Assembly (NCBI GenBank): GCA_013400975.1 | Contig: WBMZ01012211.1 | Location: 1 to 64,000, forward strand | Direction of reading: 5' to 3' | Length of the DNA stretch: 64,000 nucleotides | DNA from: Atrichornis clamosus | Taxonomy: Eukaryota > Chordata > Aves > Passeriformes > Menuridae | In this document: one piece after another, positions 51,713 through 62,582 of the stretch | How the letters are laid out: each line of letters starts with the position of its first letter | Numbering within the stretch: the stretch's first letter is position 1 | Position numbers and translations under genes: made by a program | Notes under the pieces: model-generated | Told to the model about the DNA's origin: nothing | Seen by the model: the letters and a program-made list of their open reading frames with translations, nothing else | Database searches by the model: none

Positions 51713-52691
51713 CTGTTTAAAAAAATCCATCTCTCTCATTCCCATTCCTTTAAATTTTTAAACCCCTTCCAGGAAACACCCTCAGGTGGGGAAACACCCC
51801 AGGAGCACCAAACCAAAGATGCAGCACTGTGTCCCTAGAAACCATCCCTATGGGACCAGCCTAATCCCAGGGGAGCAGGACCCAAATGGCTGGAAAAATC
51901 CACTAAAATCCCTATTTTTTTTTTTCCCCTGAGCAGGTATCCAAAAGCCACATCCAGAGGAGCAGATCCCTGCCCTGGATTGTGGGATGATCAGTGCCCC
52001 AAACAAACCAACCAAGCTCCATTGTTCATCCTTTCTGCTGACAGGCACCAAGGTTAATTGGTCACAATTGCATTTCTAATGCCCCAGATAAGAGCAGTGC
52101 CAGGAGGCAGAGGTAAATCACACAACTCCCCACTCAGAGCTGAAATAAATAGAAATCCCGGGCTAATTAATATTTAGGAAATGCAAAAGTTGTCATCTTA
52201 AATCAAGCTGAAACACAATAATCACATTAAGTGCTTACTTCAGCAAAATAGCACTGAAATGCAAAGTGTTGGTGAATGATGGGAGTATTTATCCACTTAA
52301 TTGACTCCTGGCTCTGGCAGAACTCTATTACCCAGGAGTTAGGGGGAAATTTAATTCTGCTCTTTGTGTTTGCACTCAAGGACTCCTGTTAGACTTGGGT
52401 TTATTTGCAGTGGTGGAACTGAAGGGCTGCGTTTTTCCGGTGGCGATCCCGCTCAGTTGAGCCACAAACGCGACATTTTGTTTTTCATGTGGTGACCTTC
52501 CACCCATTTCCTTGGAAATTTTGCATCCTGGTCTCCTTCTGCCACCCTTCCATATGTCCTTCAAATCCAGAAGGTGCTGGGTGTTGTAGCAGACAGAGTC
52601 TGGTAGGAATTGTTTAGGCAAAAAGGTGATTACAGGCACTTTTTTCTTAGGCTCAGTGAGCAGCTTTGGTTTTTGTTGGCACCTCAATTCC
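51713..52691. other. AT-rich single-copy sequence with candidate enhancer
   Basis: T12 run near 51917. 52130-52350 is listed separately as a candidate conserved block. No exon recognised. Confidence 0.5.
52130..52350. promoter_or_regulatory. Candidate conserved non-coding block
   Basis: Contains GAAATAAATAGAAATCCC, GGGCTAATTAATATTTAGG, CACAATAATCACATTAAGTGC and ATCCACTTAATTGACTCC. The words TAATTAATATTTAG and TTAAGTGC / CACTTAA (NK2-like) cluster in AT-rich DNA free of repeats. Inference only. Confidence 0.35.
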
Positions 52692-52798
52692 CATAGGATC
52701 AGGGAATATCCTGAGTTGGAAGACTCAAGGGGACCTTTGTGTCCTGGCTCAGCACAGGACAACCCTGAGAAGCAACCCAAGAAGCCTCAAGAATCATC
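52692..52798 (-). mobile_element. Older CR1-like 3' end, minus strand
   Basis: GGATCAGGGAATATCCTGAG, TTGGAAGACTCAAGGGGACC and TCAGCACAGGACAACCC. The GCACAGGACAACCC block marks a different CR1 subfamily from types A and B. Confidence 0.7.
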
Positions 52799-52799
52799 C

Positions 52800-53025
52800 C
52801 AATCACACCAAGGGAGGTTTAGGACAAATTTATTCACTGAAGACGTGGTCAAGCACTGGAACCAATGTTCCCAGGGCAGTGGTGGAGTCCCCATCCCTGG
52901 AAGTGCTCAAAAAACGTGTGGATGTGGCACCTGGGGACACTTGGTTAGCGTTGGCCTTCCCAGTGCTGGGTTGGACTTGGATTTAGCAGGCTTTTCCCGC
53001 ATTAATGATTCCACGATTCCCTGAT
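52800..53025 (+). mobile_element. CR1 3' end, type B, plus strand
   Basis: GGGAGGTTTAGGACAAATTT, CAGTGGTGGAGTCCCCATCC, GATGTGGCACCTGGGGACAC and TTAATGATTCCACGATTCCC. Fairly complete for this family. Confidence 0.92.
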
Positions 53026-53840
53026 CCCATGTCCTTGGGAGCGTTGTCCCAACACTCCTGGAGCTCTGGAAGCCTTGGAAGCATGACCATTCCCTGGGGA
53101 GCCGTTCAGTGCCCAAGAACCCTCTGGGGGAAGAACCCACAGAGGCAGCAGGGCTCCCTCCTTGTGCACAGTTCCTTGTCCCAGGAGTAAATCCAAAGCG
53201 TTTCCAGATTATCCAGAAATCGACTGATTGGGGGTCACTTCCCACACACCACGAGAAATCCCAGTAGTCCCAGTTCTTAAGGGCAGGTCTTGTTCAGCCA
53301 CAGTTCATGTCACAGCTCAACCCAGCCAGGGCACAAAACCTCACCTCAAAGCCGGGCTTAAAACCTCTCCTCAAAGCCGGGTTTGAAGCCTTCGCCTAAA
53401 TAATCCCAGTGCTGGAAGAGCAGGAAGCACGATCACAGCTCCTCTGCCAGCCCAAAGGTTTGCTGGGGGATTCTTAGCAATTTGGGAAGGTTGGCTGCTC
53501 GGGGGATGCTCCAGGGAATTCCTCCTCCATCCTCCTGCACTGTCATCCTAAAACCTGGTTCCTTCTTCCCACAGGGCTGGAGCTGCCCCTCCCGGTTCTC
53601 CTGCCTGCGGCAGAGCTCAGTGTTTTAACAAGTTCAGGAGCTGTTGTCACAGCCTGCCTTCCTGCACTGGTACACCTCCATGGAAACCTGCACAATTCCC
53701 ACCTGGCTCCAGGGCTGAAGGAGATAACGGAGCCCCGCGGATCGGCAGCGATTCCGACAGGCAGCGCTCCGGGATTTACCAGAGTCAGGGATGAACAGGA
53801 GAATGGGAATGCATTTACAGGGATGTTGGCACACAGGATT
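53026..53840. other. Single-copy sequence with a short duplication
   Basis: At about 53339-53390 AAACCTCWCCTCAAAGCCGGG repeats twice in tandem. Otherwise nothing recognised. Confidence 0.5.
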
Positions 53841-54385
53841 TCACAGATTGAAGGCCAGGATTTCACAGATCAAATCCAGGACTTCGCACATTAAAACCCA
53901 GGATTTCACAGAATAGATCCAGGAATTCAGAGATCAAATCCAGGACTTCGCAGAATAAATCCAGAATGTCACATATTAAACACCAGGATTTTACAAATCA
54001 AATCAAGGACTTAATACATTCAATCTGAAATTTCACAGATTAAAGACCGGGATTTTACAAATCAAATCAAGGACTTAATACATTCAATCTGAAATTTCAC
54101 AGATTAAAGACCGGGATTTTACAAATCAAATCAAGGACTTCACACATTAAACACAGAACTTCACACATTAAAGATCAGGATTTCACAAAATAAATCCAGG
54201 AATTCACAGACTAAAGACCAGGATTTCACAAATCAAATCCAGGAGTTCACAGAATACATCCAGGACTTCCTGGATTAAAGACCAGGATTTCACAGAATAA
54301 ATCCAGGATTTCACAAATCAAATCCAGGAGTTCACAGATTAAAGGCCAGGATTTCCAAGAATAAATCCTGGACTTCTCAGATTAA
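53841..54385. repeat. Degenerate 22-24-bp minisatellite with 64-bp higher order
   Basis: About 23 imperfect copies of GGATTTCACAGATTAAAGACCA-type units (variants AATCCAGGA, TCACAAATCAAATCC). In the middle a 64-bp block holding GGACTTAATACATTCAATCTG repeats at 54007 and 54071 and, partly, 54135. This younger duplication lies inside an older array. It is AT-rich, unlike most minisatellites here. Confidence 0.93.
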
Positions 54386-55284
54386 ATCCAGCGTCCTGAA
54401 CTGCAACAGGAAGTAGAATAGAAACTCATGGAGAAATTATGTCATGAAAATAAATGCCATGAAAAGAAATCTTACTGAAATCCAGGGATTCCCTTTGCGG
54501 CTTCAGCATTTACAGGTTTTATTTCAGCATCTGGAGCCGGTTCCTGAGGATTTTCAGTGAACTGACCTGGCCCAGAGGGAAGAAAGTTGGGAGAAGTTCA
54601 AAATCCACAGTTCCCAGCCCAGGTCCTGATGGTCCAGAATAAACACGGGTGCCAGCTCCTGGAATTCCTGACATAAGAGAAGTGCTGTGCTTGCTGGGAA
54701 GGGGGAGAGGAGGGAGCTGGGGCAGGGAAAGGGGGGGGACGAGCCTGAGAGTCCAGATAGGAAATGGAAAAAGCCTCAAGTTCCAGGGATTTTGGGCAAA
54801 ACAACATTTTGTCTGGCTCCAGTGCTCCCAGAGAAGCCAACCGGAACAGCGCTGCTCTCCTTCCCTGCCTCCAGCAAGGAAAATCAAACACAGGGAGCTG
54901 CTTTGTTCTGCCTGACGAGGGAGCTGAGACGAGGTTCACTCACAAAGCCAAAGTGATGCTCCCGCTTCACCTGAGAATGGGAATCGATGTTTCCCATCGC
55001 TTTTAGAGGCACTGGAACAAAAGTTTTCCTGGATCCCGCAGCCCCTGTCAGGGCCTGTTCCATCAACCAGCAGCAGGGACAAAAGGCCCTCCCTGGCCAC
55101 GACGCCTTCGGCTCCAACCTCCTGGAACAACGACCTGGAGGTGCCATGGGAAGCACAGATGCAGAGGGGGGAAGAGGGACACCAAGAGGTGACCAGGCCA
55201 GAGCCGGGGGACACTGGAGTGATGAGGGGCTGGCAGAGGGGAGGATCTGTCCCCCTCTTCCAGCCACCAACACGGGCACTGCAG
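54386..55284. other. Single-copy sequence, no gene recognised
   Basis: GC content rises to the right, with GGGGGGGGAC near 54732. Overlapping open frames on both strands at 54519-54956 are unrecognised. Confidence 0.45.
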
Positions 55285-55568
55285 TGCTGCCTTGGCCTTG
55301 AACATTCCAGGGATACAGGGGCAGCCACAGCTTCTCTGGGAATTCCACCCCAGCTCTTCACCACTCTCACCCTCAGAATTCCTTCCCAATATCCCATCTA
55401 TTCCTGTCCTCTCAGTGGGAAGCCATTCCCCCTTTTCCTGTCGCTCCAGGCCCTTGTCCCAGTCCCTCGCCAGCTCTCCTGGAGCCCCTTTAGGCCCTGG
55501 AAGGGGCTCTAAAATCTCCCCAGAGCCTTCCCTTCTCCAGACAAACACCCCCAGCTCTCCCAGCCTTT
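55285..55568 (-). mobile_element. CR1, type A, lacking its 3' tail
   Basis: Starts inside the element at GCCTTGGCCTTGAACATTCC and runs through ATCCCATCTATTCCTGTCC, CCTTGTCCCAGTCCCTC and GAGCCTTCCCTTCTCCAG. About 100 bp of the 3' end are missing. Confidence 0.9.
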
Positions 55569-57778
55569 ATCTTTGCTTTTCCTGTTATTTTAGCAGCAGA
55601 AAGGACCCTCACCGAGTTGCCAACCGGGCCTGGAAAAGCTAATTAAAGGCAGAACGTGGCACAGCCATTATTATGTAGGTGTCAGGTTTAATTGTGCAGA
55701 GAGACCAACACCTTCTGTGCTCTCTGGGAGATCCATACACACCCCGTATCTGCCTGCACCAGGAACAAACCTGGGGACACTGAACTCGCCCCGCACGCTG
55801 CTCCAGCCCAGCCACTCAGACTCCCTGAGTTCCATGCTGGAGTCATTAGGAGAGGTTCTGAACCGTTCCTGGCCAGGAAGACTCACCCCAGGCCAGGATT
55901 AATGAGTCTGACTCCTATTGACTCAACACACCCAGAGCAGGGAGGCTCGGGAGCTGCAGCCCTTGAAGTCGAAGCCAACACACAAAGACAAAAAGCTCCT
56001 GGCACTGGGGGAGAGGCCCAGACCCACCCTGAGAGAGGAGCCACCAAGGGCCCCATCCCTCATTTCTCACTGTGCAAATAAACAGCTCTGGGTGCTTTCA
56101 TTCCACGGCTCAGATCAATTCCCAGGAGCTGAAGCATCAAACTCCACACACGGGGAGCTGTCTGTGCTCTGATTTGTACCTGTACAAACCCACAGAGCTG
56201 GCTGAGTCTGGACGAGCCTGTGCTGGATTAAAAGCACACGAAACAGAGAGGGATTTGGTGCCGAGAATGGGAAATAGCACAATTGTTCATTTGATAATAT
56301 TGATTCCAGCACCAGCCACGGCTGCGCTCGTCCTTAAAGAGCAATCAGATAACCTACAATGAAAGGAGGCGCTGCAATTCCCAGGGTTTCCAGTCAGGCC
56401 TTCTGTTCCTGTCTTACTCAAATCCTCATCCCAGCAGGTAAAAGAGTTGTCCCAAGCTGAGGGCAGAAGTTTAGGATTTAGGAGCAATTCTTTGCTCAAA
56501 TATCCGAGATGTGACTCGAGCCCCTGTGCCTCAGTTTCCTTGCCAAGAAACTGTTTTTTTGCCTTTCCTTCCCACCCAACACAGAGACTGGGAATATTCA
56601 GACATCACGAACTGCCTGGGAACAGGCAGCACACAAAATATTTAACGTTTAGTACTAACAACCCTTGTACTTTTAACTACACACTCCTGCATTGCTGCCT
56701 CAACTCATTTATTTTTTCATTGCATATTCTGCTGTTTTCAGTTCAAAATCTCTGTATGGATCAGTAATGGAAAAGGGGCTGACTTCATCCCAGCAGAGAT
56801 TCCTGCCAAGCAAGTGAAGCTGCCTATTGCCTCCTTTTTAAGAGTCAACCCCCACCCATAAAGGTAATTAAGCTGATGAATTTGATGATAAACACGACGC
56901 CATTCCACACTGGGTCCTGGATGAGCCCCAGATTGTGCAGGAATCCCCTGATCCCACACACCTGCACGCTCCGCAAACCCCTCCACGTGCTTACCCTGGA
57001 AGAAATCTAATTACCTTCATTTACTCCATCCAAAAGTTGGGGACTAAACTATATGTTTAATTATAAACTTTCCACTCGGAGCAGATGTAATTAATGAGCC
57101 AAGGAATCTGCAATATGCCTGGAGCAACCTCAATTCCTCCCGAGGACCCCGGCTCCGCTCGCGGTGTACTTGGAGTCACTTCCCATTAGTATTAGGAGCT
57201 GGAGTGCCCACCTAAGGCATTAATCATGGAACGTTGCAGCTCCAAGACTTTTAATTACCCACGCTCCGTGAGCTGCACGCGGATCGCTCCCACCCTGGTA
57301 ATAAATGGCCTTCCTGGGGCTACCAAGGGCCTTGCTGGGCTTGGCTTTGTGTTGCTCAGTTTTATGCGAGGCTGGTGGGAAAACGAGGCTGCGATTCCCA
57401 TCGCTGGGAATGGCTCTGGGATGGGGCAGAGCAAGCTGCAGCCTGGAAATGCTGAGGGATTCGCAGGGTCTGGAGAGGGGGGTGGTGATGGGGGAGATAA
57501 TTTGGGCACCACTTCCAGCTGTTCCACCTCCAGCGGTTTTCCCCTCTCTCTGAAAATGTCACTGAGCCCCTTCTGCAACGGGTTCTTCTGGAAATGAAAT
57601 ATCCCCTCCCTTCTGCTTCTTCCCAGGTTCTGAACTAGAATTTCTGGATCATTCCATCATTTCCCCGCCTTTTTTAAGTCACAGTGACCTGTCGGACAGC
57701 ACAAGGTGTCAAACAAATTTTAATTCCCTCCGTGCTCAAAGGAAAACACCACAGAAGAGCCTTGGTGGTTTCCCAGAT
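55569..57778. other. Single-copy sequence with candidate enhancer
   Basis: About 2.2 kb without CR1. 56640-56730 is AT-rich and 56850-57130 is a candidate conserved block. Overlapping frames at 57226-57597 (plus) and 57255-57578 (minus) are mirror images and unrecognised. Confidence 0.45.
56850..57130. promoter_or_regulatory. Candidate conserved non-coding block
   Basis: Contains AAAGGTAATTAAGCTGATGAATTTGATGATAAAC, GAAATCTAATTACCTTCATTTAC, CTATATGTTTAATTATAAAC and GATGTAATTAATGAGCC. Four TAATTA-type cores in about 240 bp exceed anything else here and are typical of homeodomain-bound enhancers. Inference only. Confidence 0.4.
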
Positions 57779-57836
57779 CATGGAATCATGGAATCTTGGA
57801 GTGGTTTGGGTTGGAAAGGATCTCAAAGAGCATCGT
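57779..57836 (-). mobile_element. CR1 3' terminus, minus strand
   Basis: ATGGAATCATGGAATCTTGG (octamer-like tail repeated) followed by GTTTGGGTTGGAAAGGATC. Cut off after about 58 bp. Confidence 0.85.
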
Positions 57837-57841
57837 GGGCA

Positions 57842-57895
57842 GATCTTTAGCCACGATCTGGATGAAGGGATCGAGTGCACCCTCAGGAAGTTTGA
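57842..57895 (+). mobile_element. Fragment of CR1 ORF2 (reverse transcriptase)
   Basis: The plus strand encodes IFSHDLDEGIECTLRKF. From knowledge of the family this resembles the segment of the CR1 reverse transcriptase just before the catalytic FADD box. The box itself and everything downstream are absent; the sequence jumps to the CR1 3' untranslated region. A dead remnant of about 54 bp, and the only recognisable trace of protein coding in the window. Confidence 0.7.
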
Positions 57896-57902
57896 TTTTA
57901 AC

Positions 57903-57995
57903 CCTGGATGTGGCACCTGGGGACATGGTCAGTGGCGGCCTTGGCAGTGCTGGGCAAGGCTTGGATTTGATGTTCCAACCCAAACAATCCCATGA
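57903..57995 (+). mobile_element. CR1 3' end, type B, plus strand
   Basis: GGATGTGGCACCTGGGGACA, GGTCAGTGGCGGCCTTGGCA and CAACCCAAACAATCCCATG. Probably the same insertion as the ORF2 scrap, joined by internal deletion. Confidence 0.9.
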
Positions 57996-58420
57996 TTTGA
58001 TGATCCACCACTTTTTGCCCCTGGATGAGTGGCTCTTACTGAGGTGATTTTTCTCCAGTGAGCCACCAGAGCTCTGACTTCCAGAGGACCCTGCAAAGCT
58101 GAAAGAATTAAAAAAAATCTTTAACAAACAGACCCGACAGGAAAAGGGAGAGCAGAAGTGTTTAGAAAATTTCATGGTTTGAATTGGTGCCAAATGGGGA
58201 AAGTCAGGGTGAAAATACCTGGAGTCACCACTGATCCGGAAGGAAAACCTTTGGCGGCCTTTGGGTTTATCTTTGCCGGTGGAAAGCAAGTGTGATTTAG
58301 GAATTAAAAAAGAATCTGCAAGAAAAATCACTTCAATATTTTCCCCTAATAAAATAAATTTAAAAAAAATTCTTGGAGGTGTCCCTTTCCCAAGATCCTC
58401 CGCTGTTTTCCATAGATTTC
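57996..58420. other. Single-copy sequence, nothing recognised
   Basis: AT-rich at 58100-58130 and 58300-58375 (AATAAAATAAATTTAAAAAAAATTC). No exon recognised. Confidence 0.5.
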
Positions 58421-58515
58421 ATAGAATCACAGGATGGCGGGGTTGGAAGGGACCTTAAAGATCATCCAGTTCCACCCCCTGCCACGAACAGGGACAACTC
58501 CCACTAGAAGATGAA
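58421..58515 (-). mobile_element. CR1 3' fragment with ancestral-type tail
   Basis: Begins CATAGAATCACAGGATGG, with ATAGAAT rather than the ATGGAAT seen in almost all other copies. Continues GGAAGGGACCTTAAAGATCATCCAG to CCACTAGAAGATG. Its GATCATCCAG and CCACTAGA words are nearer to the general avian consensus. Confidence 0.88.
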
Positions 58516-59642
58516 CCGGACTTTCCATTAATGTCCCGTACAGGTTCCCCTGCACCACTGGAATCACTGGGAATGAGATTTCCAGGCCGCGCTGGTGCCT
58601 CTCTGTATCCAGGAACAAAGCACCTACAAACAGGGGACAGGAGCTCGTGAAAGATTGAAACCCGAAGTCTCTGAATTTCCCTTTCAAATGCTACAAAGGT
58701 GTGATTACTCGGAATATTTATACCCTGTTAGTCAGCCTGGCTCAAGGCTGCTGAAATTTTCATTCCAGGACGAGGCAGTAAAAGCTGGAAGTTTTGTAAG
58801 CCGGCAAAGAGGGCACGGAGAAGGAAAAGGGGGATTTAATTCACCTCTGCTGGTGTTTAAAACCTCTTCTGTCCTCAACAGGTTCTGTGAGAGGAGGCTC
58901 AGCCCCTCTCCTGCTCCGCCTCCAGGTGGGATTGCCAAATCCCTTGATCTGGAACTCCGCAGATGACTCCCTTTGTTCTCCAAGTGCTTCATGCATTATT
59001 CCAAGCCTCAGGACAAAGAGCAGCTCCGCAGAGAGCCCCGACACTCTCTGAAGAGCTCTTGAAGGATTCATTCAGTGCTCAGAGCGTTTCTGAGCAGCCT
59101 TTCCACGGGTGTTGCTTGAGATCACCCATCCTGTTCCCAAAATGGGAACGTTTCCCCGGGATTTCGGTGCAAAACTGCCTCGTTTTTCTTGTGCATTCCT
59201 TATTTTCCCTGAAATGGAGGGGGATGGAAGGACAGGGTTTTATCACAAACCTGCATCTGTTGGGTCTGTCCCTGCTCGCCGCCAATAATTAAATAAGAAT
59301 TTAAGATATTCCTCTGGTCGTCACAACCACAGGGCCCAAATCCTCCTCTGAAACAGGGAATATTTTAATCCCTCTTGCAAGAAAGGAATTAAAGGATCTG
59401 CCCAACATCACAGAGGAGGAAAAGCAGGAAAGCTTGAAGTGGTGTCTTAAATTCAGGATATTCCCCCAAACTGCTTTGCTTTGTGACAAGAATGAAGGAA
59501 ACAAAAAGGAAATAAACCAAGGAACTTTTCCTAACTTCTCCCTTTGGGATGAACTTGGAAATGGCTCAGAAGCTCTTTTGTCCTGCTTTTAGGACTCTTT
59601 TTGGTGAGCCTGAACCCTCCCCACACCTCCACATCTGGAATG
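58516..59642. other. Single-copy sequence, no gene recognised
   Basis: Short frames on both strands at 58595-59292. AT-richer and purine-rich at 59300-59520. No CR1. Confidence 0.45.
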
Positions 59643-59690
59643 AGATGACCTTTAAGGTCCCTCCCAACCCAAACCATCCGAGGTTTCCTC
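59643..59690 (+). mobile_element. CR1 3'-terminal scrap, plus strand
   Basis: GATGACCTTTAAGGTCCCTC and CCAACCCAAACCATCCGAGG. About the last 45 bp only. Confidence 0.8.
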
Positions 59691-60346
59691 TGGACAAGGA
59701 GAGTTTCCTGCAGCAGCACCCACAAAATCACCCAATTTCCCACTTTTTCGGTGCTCAGCCATCCCTGTTTTCAGCCGATTTCGGAGCCCCCAGCAGGAGG
59801 TGGCGGCAGCTCTCTGGTGTCAGGGTCCTGTCACAGCGGGAACATCCAGCCAGGCAACTCCTTTATATCTGCAGCACACAGTAATTCCAAAAACTCTCAG
59901 GGAGGACATGGAAAAATGAAAAAACCTGGAAGGAATTCCAGTAAAAAGCTCAAGAGGACGTTTAGTGGGTGGTTTTTATGAGGTGGGGACTCTGGAGGGA
60001 ACCAACAAACTTAAATCCCGTTTTCCACCTCAGAGGATTTTCCTGTTTGTTCCAAGCGCAGTCCGACCCTGCTGAACTCTGCCTGCCCTTTCCAGGGAAA
60101 GCTGTGATGTCGGAATATCAGCCCCCAGGGCTAGTTTTGCTCCTGGCTCATCCCGACTGGGAACGCTGAGGGCCTGTGCTGCAGCCGTGGGGTGCGTCAC
60201 CGCGGTGTCCATGGGACACGGGAAAGGATTTGTGGATTTTACAGCTTCATTTTGAGTACCTGGAAAGTCCAGGATGCTTTTCCTAGCAGTCAGAGCATTC
60301 CTGGAGTCAGAAATCCTGACTGGGATGCAGAGATGGCCCCAAAGCA
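59691..60346. other. Single-copy sequence, nothing recognised
   Basis: Ordinary composition; GTGCGTCACCGCGGTGTCC near 60191 is CpG-bearing. No exon recognised. Confidence 0.45.
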
Positions 60347-60725
60347 CAGAATCCTAGGATGGCTTGGGTTGGAAAGGGCCTTCAAGTCCAGCCCATTCCA
60401 CCATCCTGGGTTGCTCCAGGCCCCATCCAACCTGGCCTTGGGCACTTCTAGGAATCCAGGGGCTGCCACAGCTTCTCTGGGAACTCCATCCCAGACCCTC
60501 ACCCCCCTTACCCAGGAATTCCTTCCCAATATCCCATCTAACCCTGCCCTCTGGCAGTGGGAAGCCATTCCCTGTGTCCTGTCCCTCCACCCCTTGTCCC
60601 CAGTCCCTCTCCAGCTCTCCCGGAGCCCCTTTAGGCCCTGGAAGGGGCTCTGAGCTCTCCCTGGGGTCTTCCCTTCTCCAGGCTGGACAATCCCACCTTT
60701 CCCAGCCTGTTTACAGGGCAGAGGT
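60347..60725 (-). mobile_element. Long CR1 3' end, type A (about 380 bp)
   Basis: AGAATCCTAGGATGGCTTGG through GGGTTGCTCCAGGCCCCATCC, CCCTTACCCAGGAATTCC, GGCAGTGGGAAGCCATTCCC and TTCCCTTCTCCAGGCTGGAC to TTTCCCAGCCTGTTTAC. The CTGCCATGGGCAGGGAC part is deleted. Confidence 0.92.
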
Positions 60726-62436
60726 TTCCACTAGTCAGGAATTTCTGACGCTATCCGTGGAGCACCTCTCAGCCGGGACAAACCTGAGACACCTCAGGCG
60801 ACGTCACGTTCGTCAGCGTCTCCTCCTCAGACACTTCTTCCCCCCTCTCAGGAGCAGACCTACCTAATGACTACCAATTAGCACTCACACACTAATTATG
60901 GCTATATTTGAGCGCCTGTAAGCAGCCTCAGTGCTATTTGTGCTTCTTGATGGAAAGGGGAAAAAAAAAAAACCCCACCCCATCATCATTTTCAACGGCT
61001 CTTTCCCTGCTAAATTTATCAAAGGCTTTAAATAAGGCAGGTCTCAGAGAGGGTATTGGGAATAGGGAAAACTTGATATTCCTTAGATAACTGAGATTTT
61101 TTTGGTCTTGATTAACTATTTCTATTTATGATCTTTACCAGGGGGAAAAGAGTGTGGTGGTGATTCTCTAATGTACCAAAGGTGTCCTCTGCCTTCGATA
61201 AAATCTGCTTCGGGTTGACACCTGAAAATCTTCTCCACAAAGTAGAAAAGAGACAAAGATTTACTCCCAGCCCTGAATCTACTCGGTGACAAAGCCTGAA
61301 ATGAAACTCCTGAGCTCCAATGAAGGGCCAGAAAAAGCAGCGATTGTCCCCAAACAACAGTTCCAAATTCTCCCTTTGCTGTCTCCCAGCTGGTGTTTAG
61401 TGCTGGAGGAAAACGCTGGGAAAAGAATTACTGATGGTGGCTTCCTCCTGCTCTCCTTCAGCCCCTCCTGAAAAGCCTAACTTGGATTTTCCATGGTCCA
61501 TAAAATCTGTCTCAGTCGAGCGAGTCCATTTCCACCTCAGGACCCATCTCCCCCCTCACTTTGCTGATAAGAGCTGCAAGTTGATAAGTGAGGATGTGCC
61601 AATCACAGCCCCCCTGGTTTGTGAACCTTATTAGGCACAAACCCCAGGACTTATTCCTTTCCAAACGAATTTCCAGTGGTGAATCCTGCCTGGAAACTTT
61701 GGAGAAACACGTGAATTTCATGGTATTTTAATGATATTTTTATTATATTCTGAATATTATTTCAGAATAATAGAAAGGTGAAGCGATGCCCTGGTTGATT
61801 TTCCTCCTCATTCAGGACATTCCAGACCCAGAAGAATAACGGGAAAAGAAAAGGGTAGGAATATGGAGGGGATGAGCTTTAACGTTGCAGCCTGTGGATG
61901 TGCATGGGCAGAACAGGAATTTGGGCTGGGGGAGGAACATGGGATGAGATTTTCCTCGTCTCAGTGGGCTCAGCTAAAAAACCACAGTCAAGGCCAGGAT
62001 GGTGCCGAAAAGTTTTCCAAACTGGAATGGCCAACAAACCTCACAGGTGAGGTTGGTCCTTGTATCCGGGGGAATGAATCTCCTGGATTCTGCCTTCTGA
62101 GAAGGGGAGGATGCTCTGAATTATGGGATGTCATTCACCAGGCTTGGACTCAGCACCTGGGCCTGGAATGTTCCTGCATAAACTCAGCAATGTCCCTTCC
62201 CAAACTGCTCACACCACTCAGAGCCTCCAGAATTCCTGTAAATCCAGGGAAATGAGAAGCCCTTTGGAGCAGGAGATCCCCTCATTAACCTGAGTGTCTG
62301 TGATTAACTCCCCAGCTCTTAACGAGCCTCAGAACCCCCGTGCTGAGCTCAGGGTTCATTGAGCATTCCTTGCTGAAGGAATTCACATTTCCATGGCTTT
62401 CCTTCCCAAAGAGCCGAGACCCATGGGAGGCTGAAG
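60726..62436. other. AT-rich single-copy sequence with candidate enhancer
   Basis: 60855-60950 is listed separately. A12 at 60961. 61690-61790 is AT-rich (TTTTAATGATATTTTTATTATATTCTG). A plus frame at 61863-62255 (130 codons) is unrecognised. Confidence 0.45.
60780..60950. promoter_or_regulatory. Candidate conserved non-coding block
   Basis: GGCGACGTCACGTTCGTCAGCG (ACGTCA half-CRE and CACGT core) is followed by CTAATGACTACCAATTAGCACTC, CACACTAATTATGGC and TATATTTGAGCGCCTG. CAATTAG, TAATTA and TAATGA cores lie in 50 bp. Inference only. Confidence 0.38.
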
Positions 62437-62582
62437 GTGGAATTCCCATTCCTGGGGGGACTTAACCGCCACGGGGATGTGACACTTGGGGACATTCTCA
62501 GTGGTGGCCTTGGCAGGGCTGGGAATGGTTGGATTTGATGATCTCAGCGGGCTTTTCCAACCCAAATAATTCCATGATTTTG
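62437..62582 (+). mobile_element. CR1 3' end, type B, plus strand
   Basis: CCATTCCTGGGGGGACTTAACC, GATGTGACACTTGGGGACATTC, GGTGGCCTTGGCAGGGCTGG and CCCAAATAATTCCATGATTT. Confidence 0.9.
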
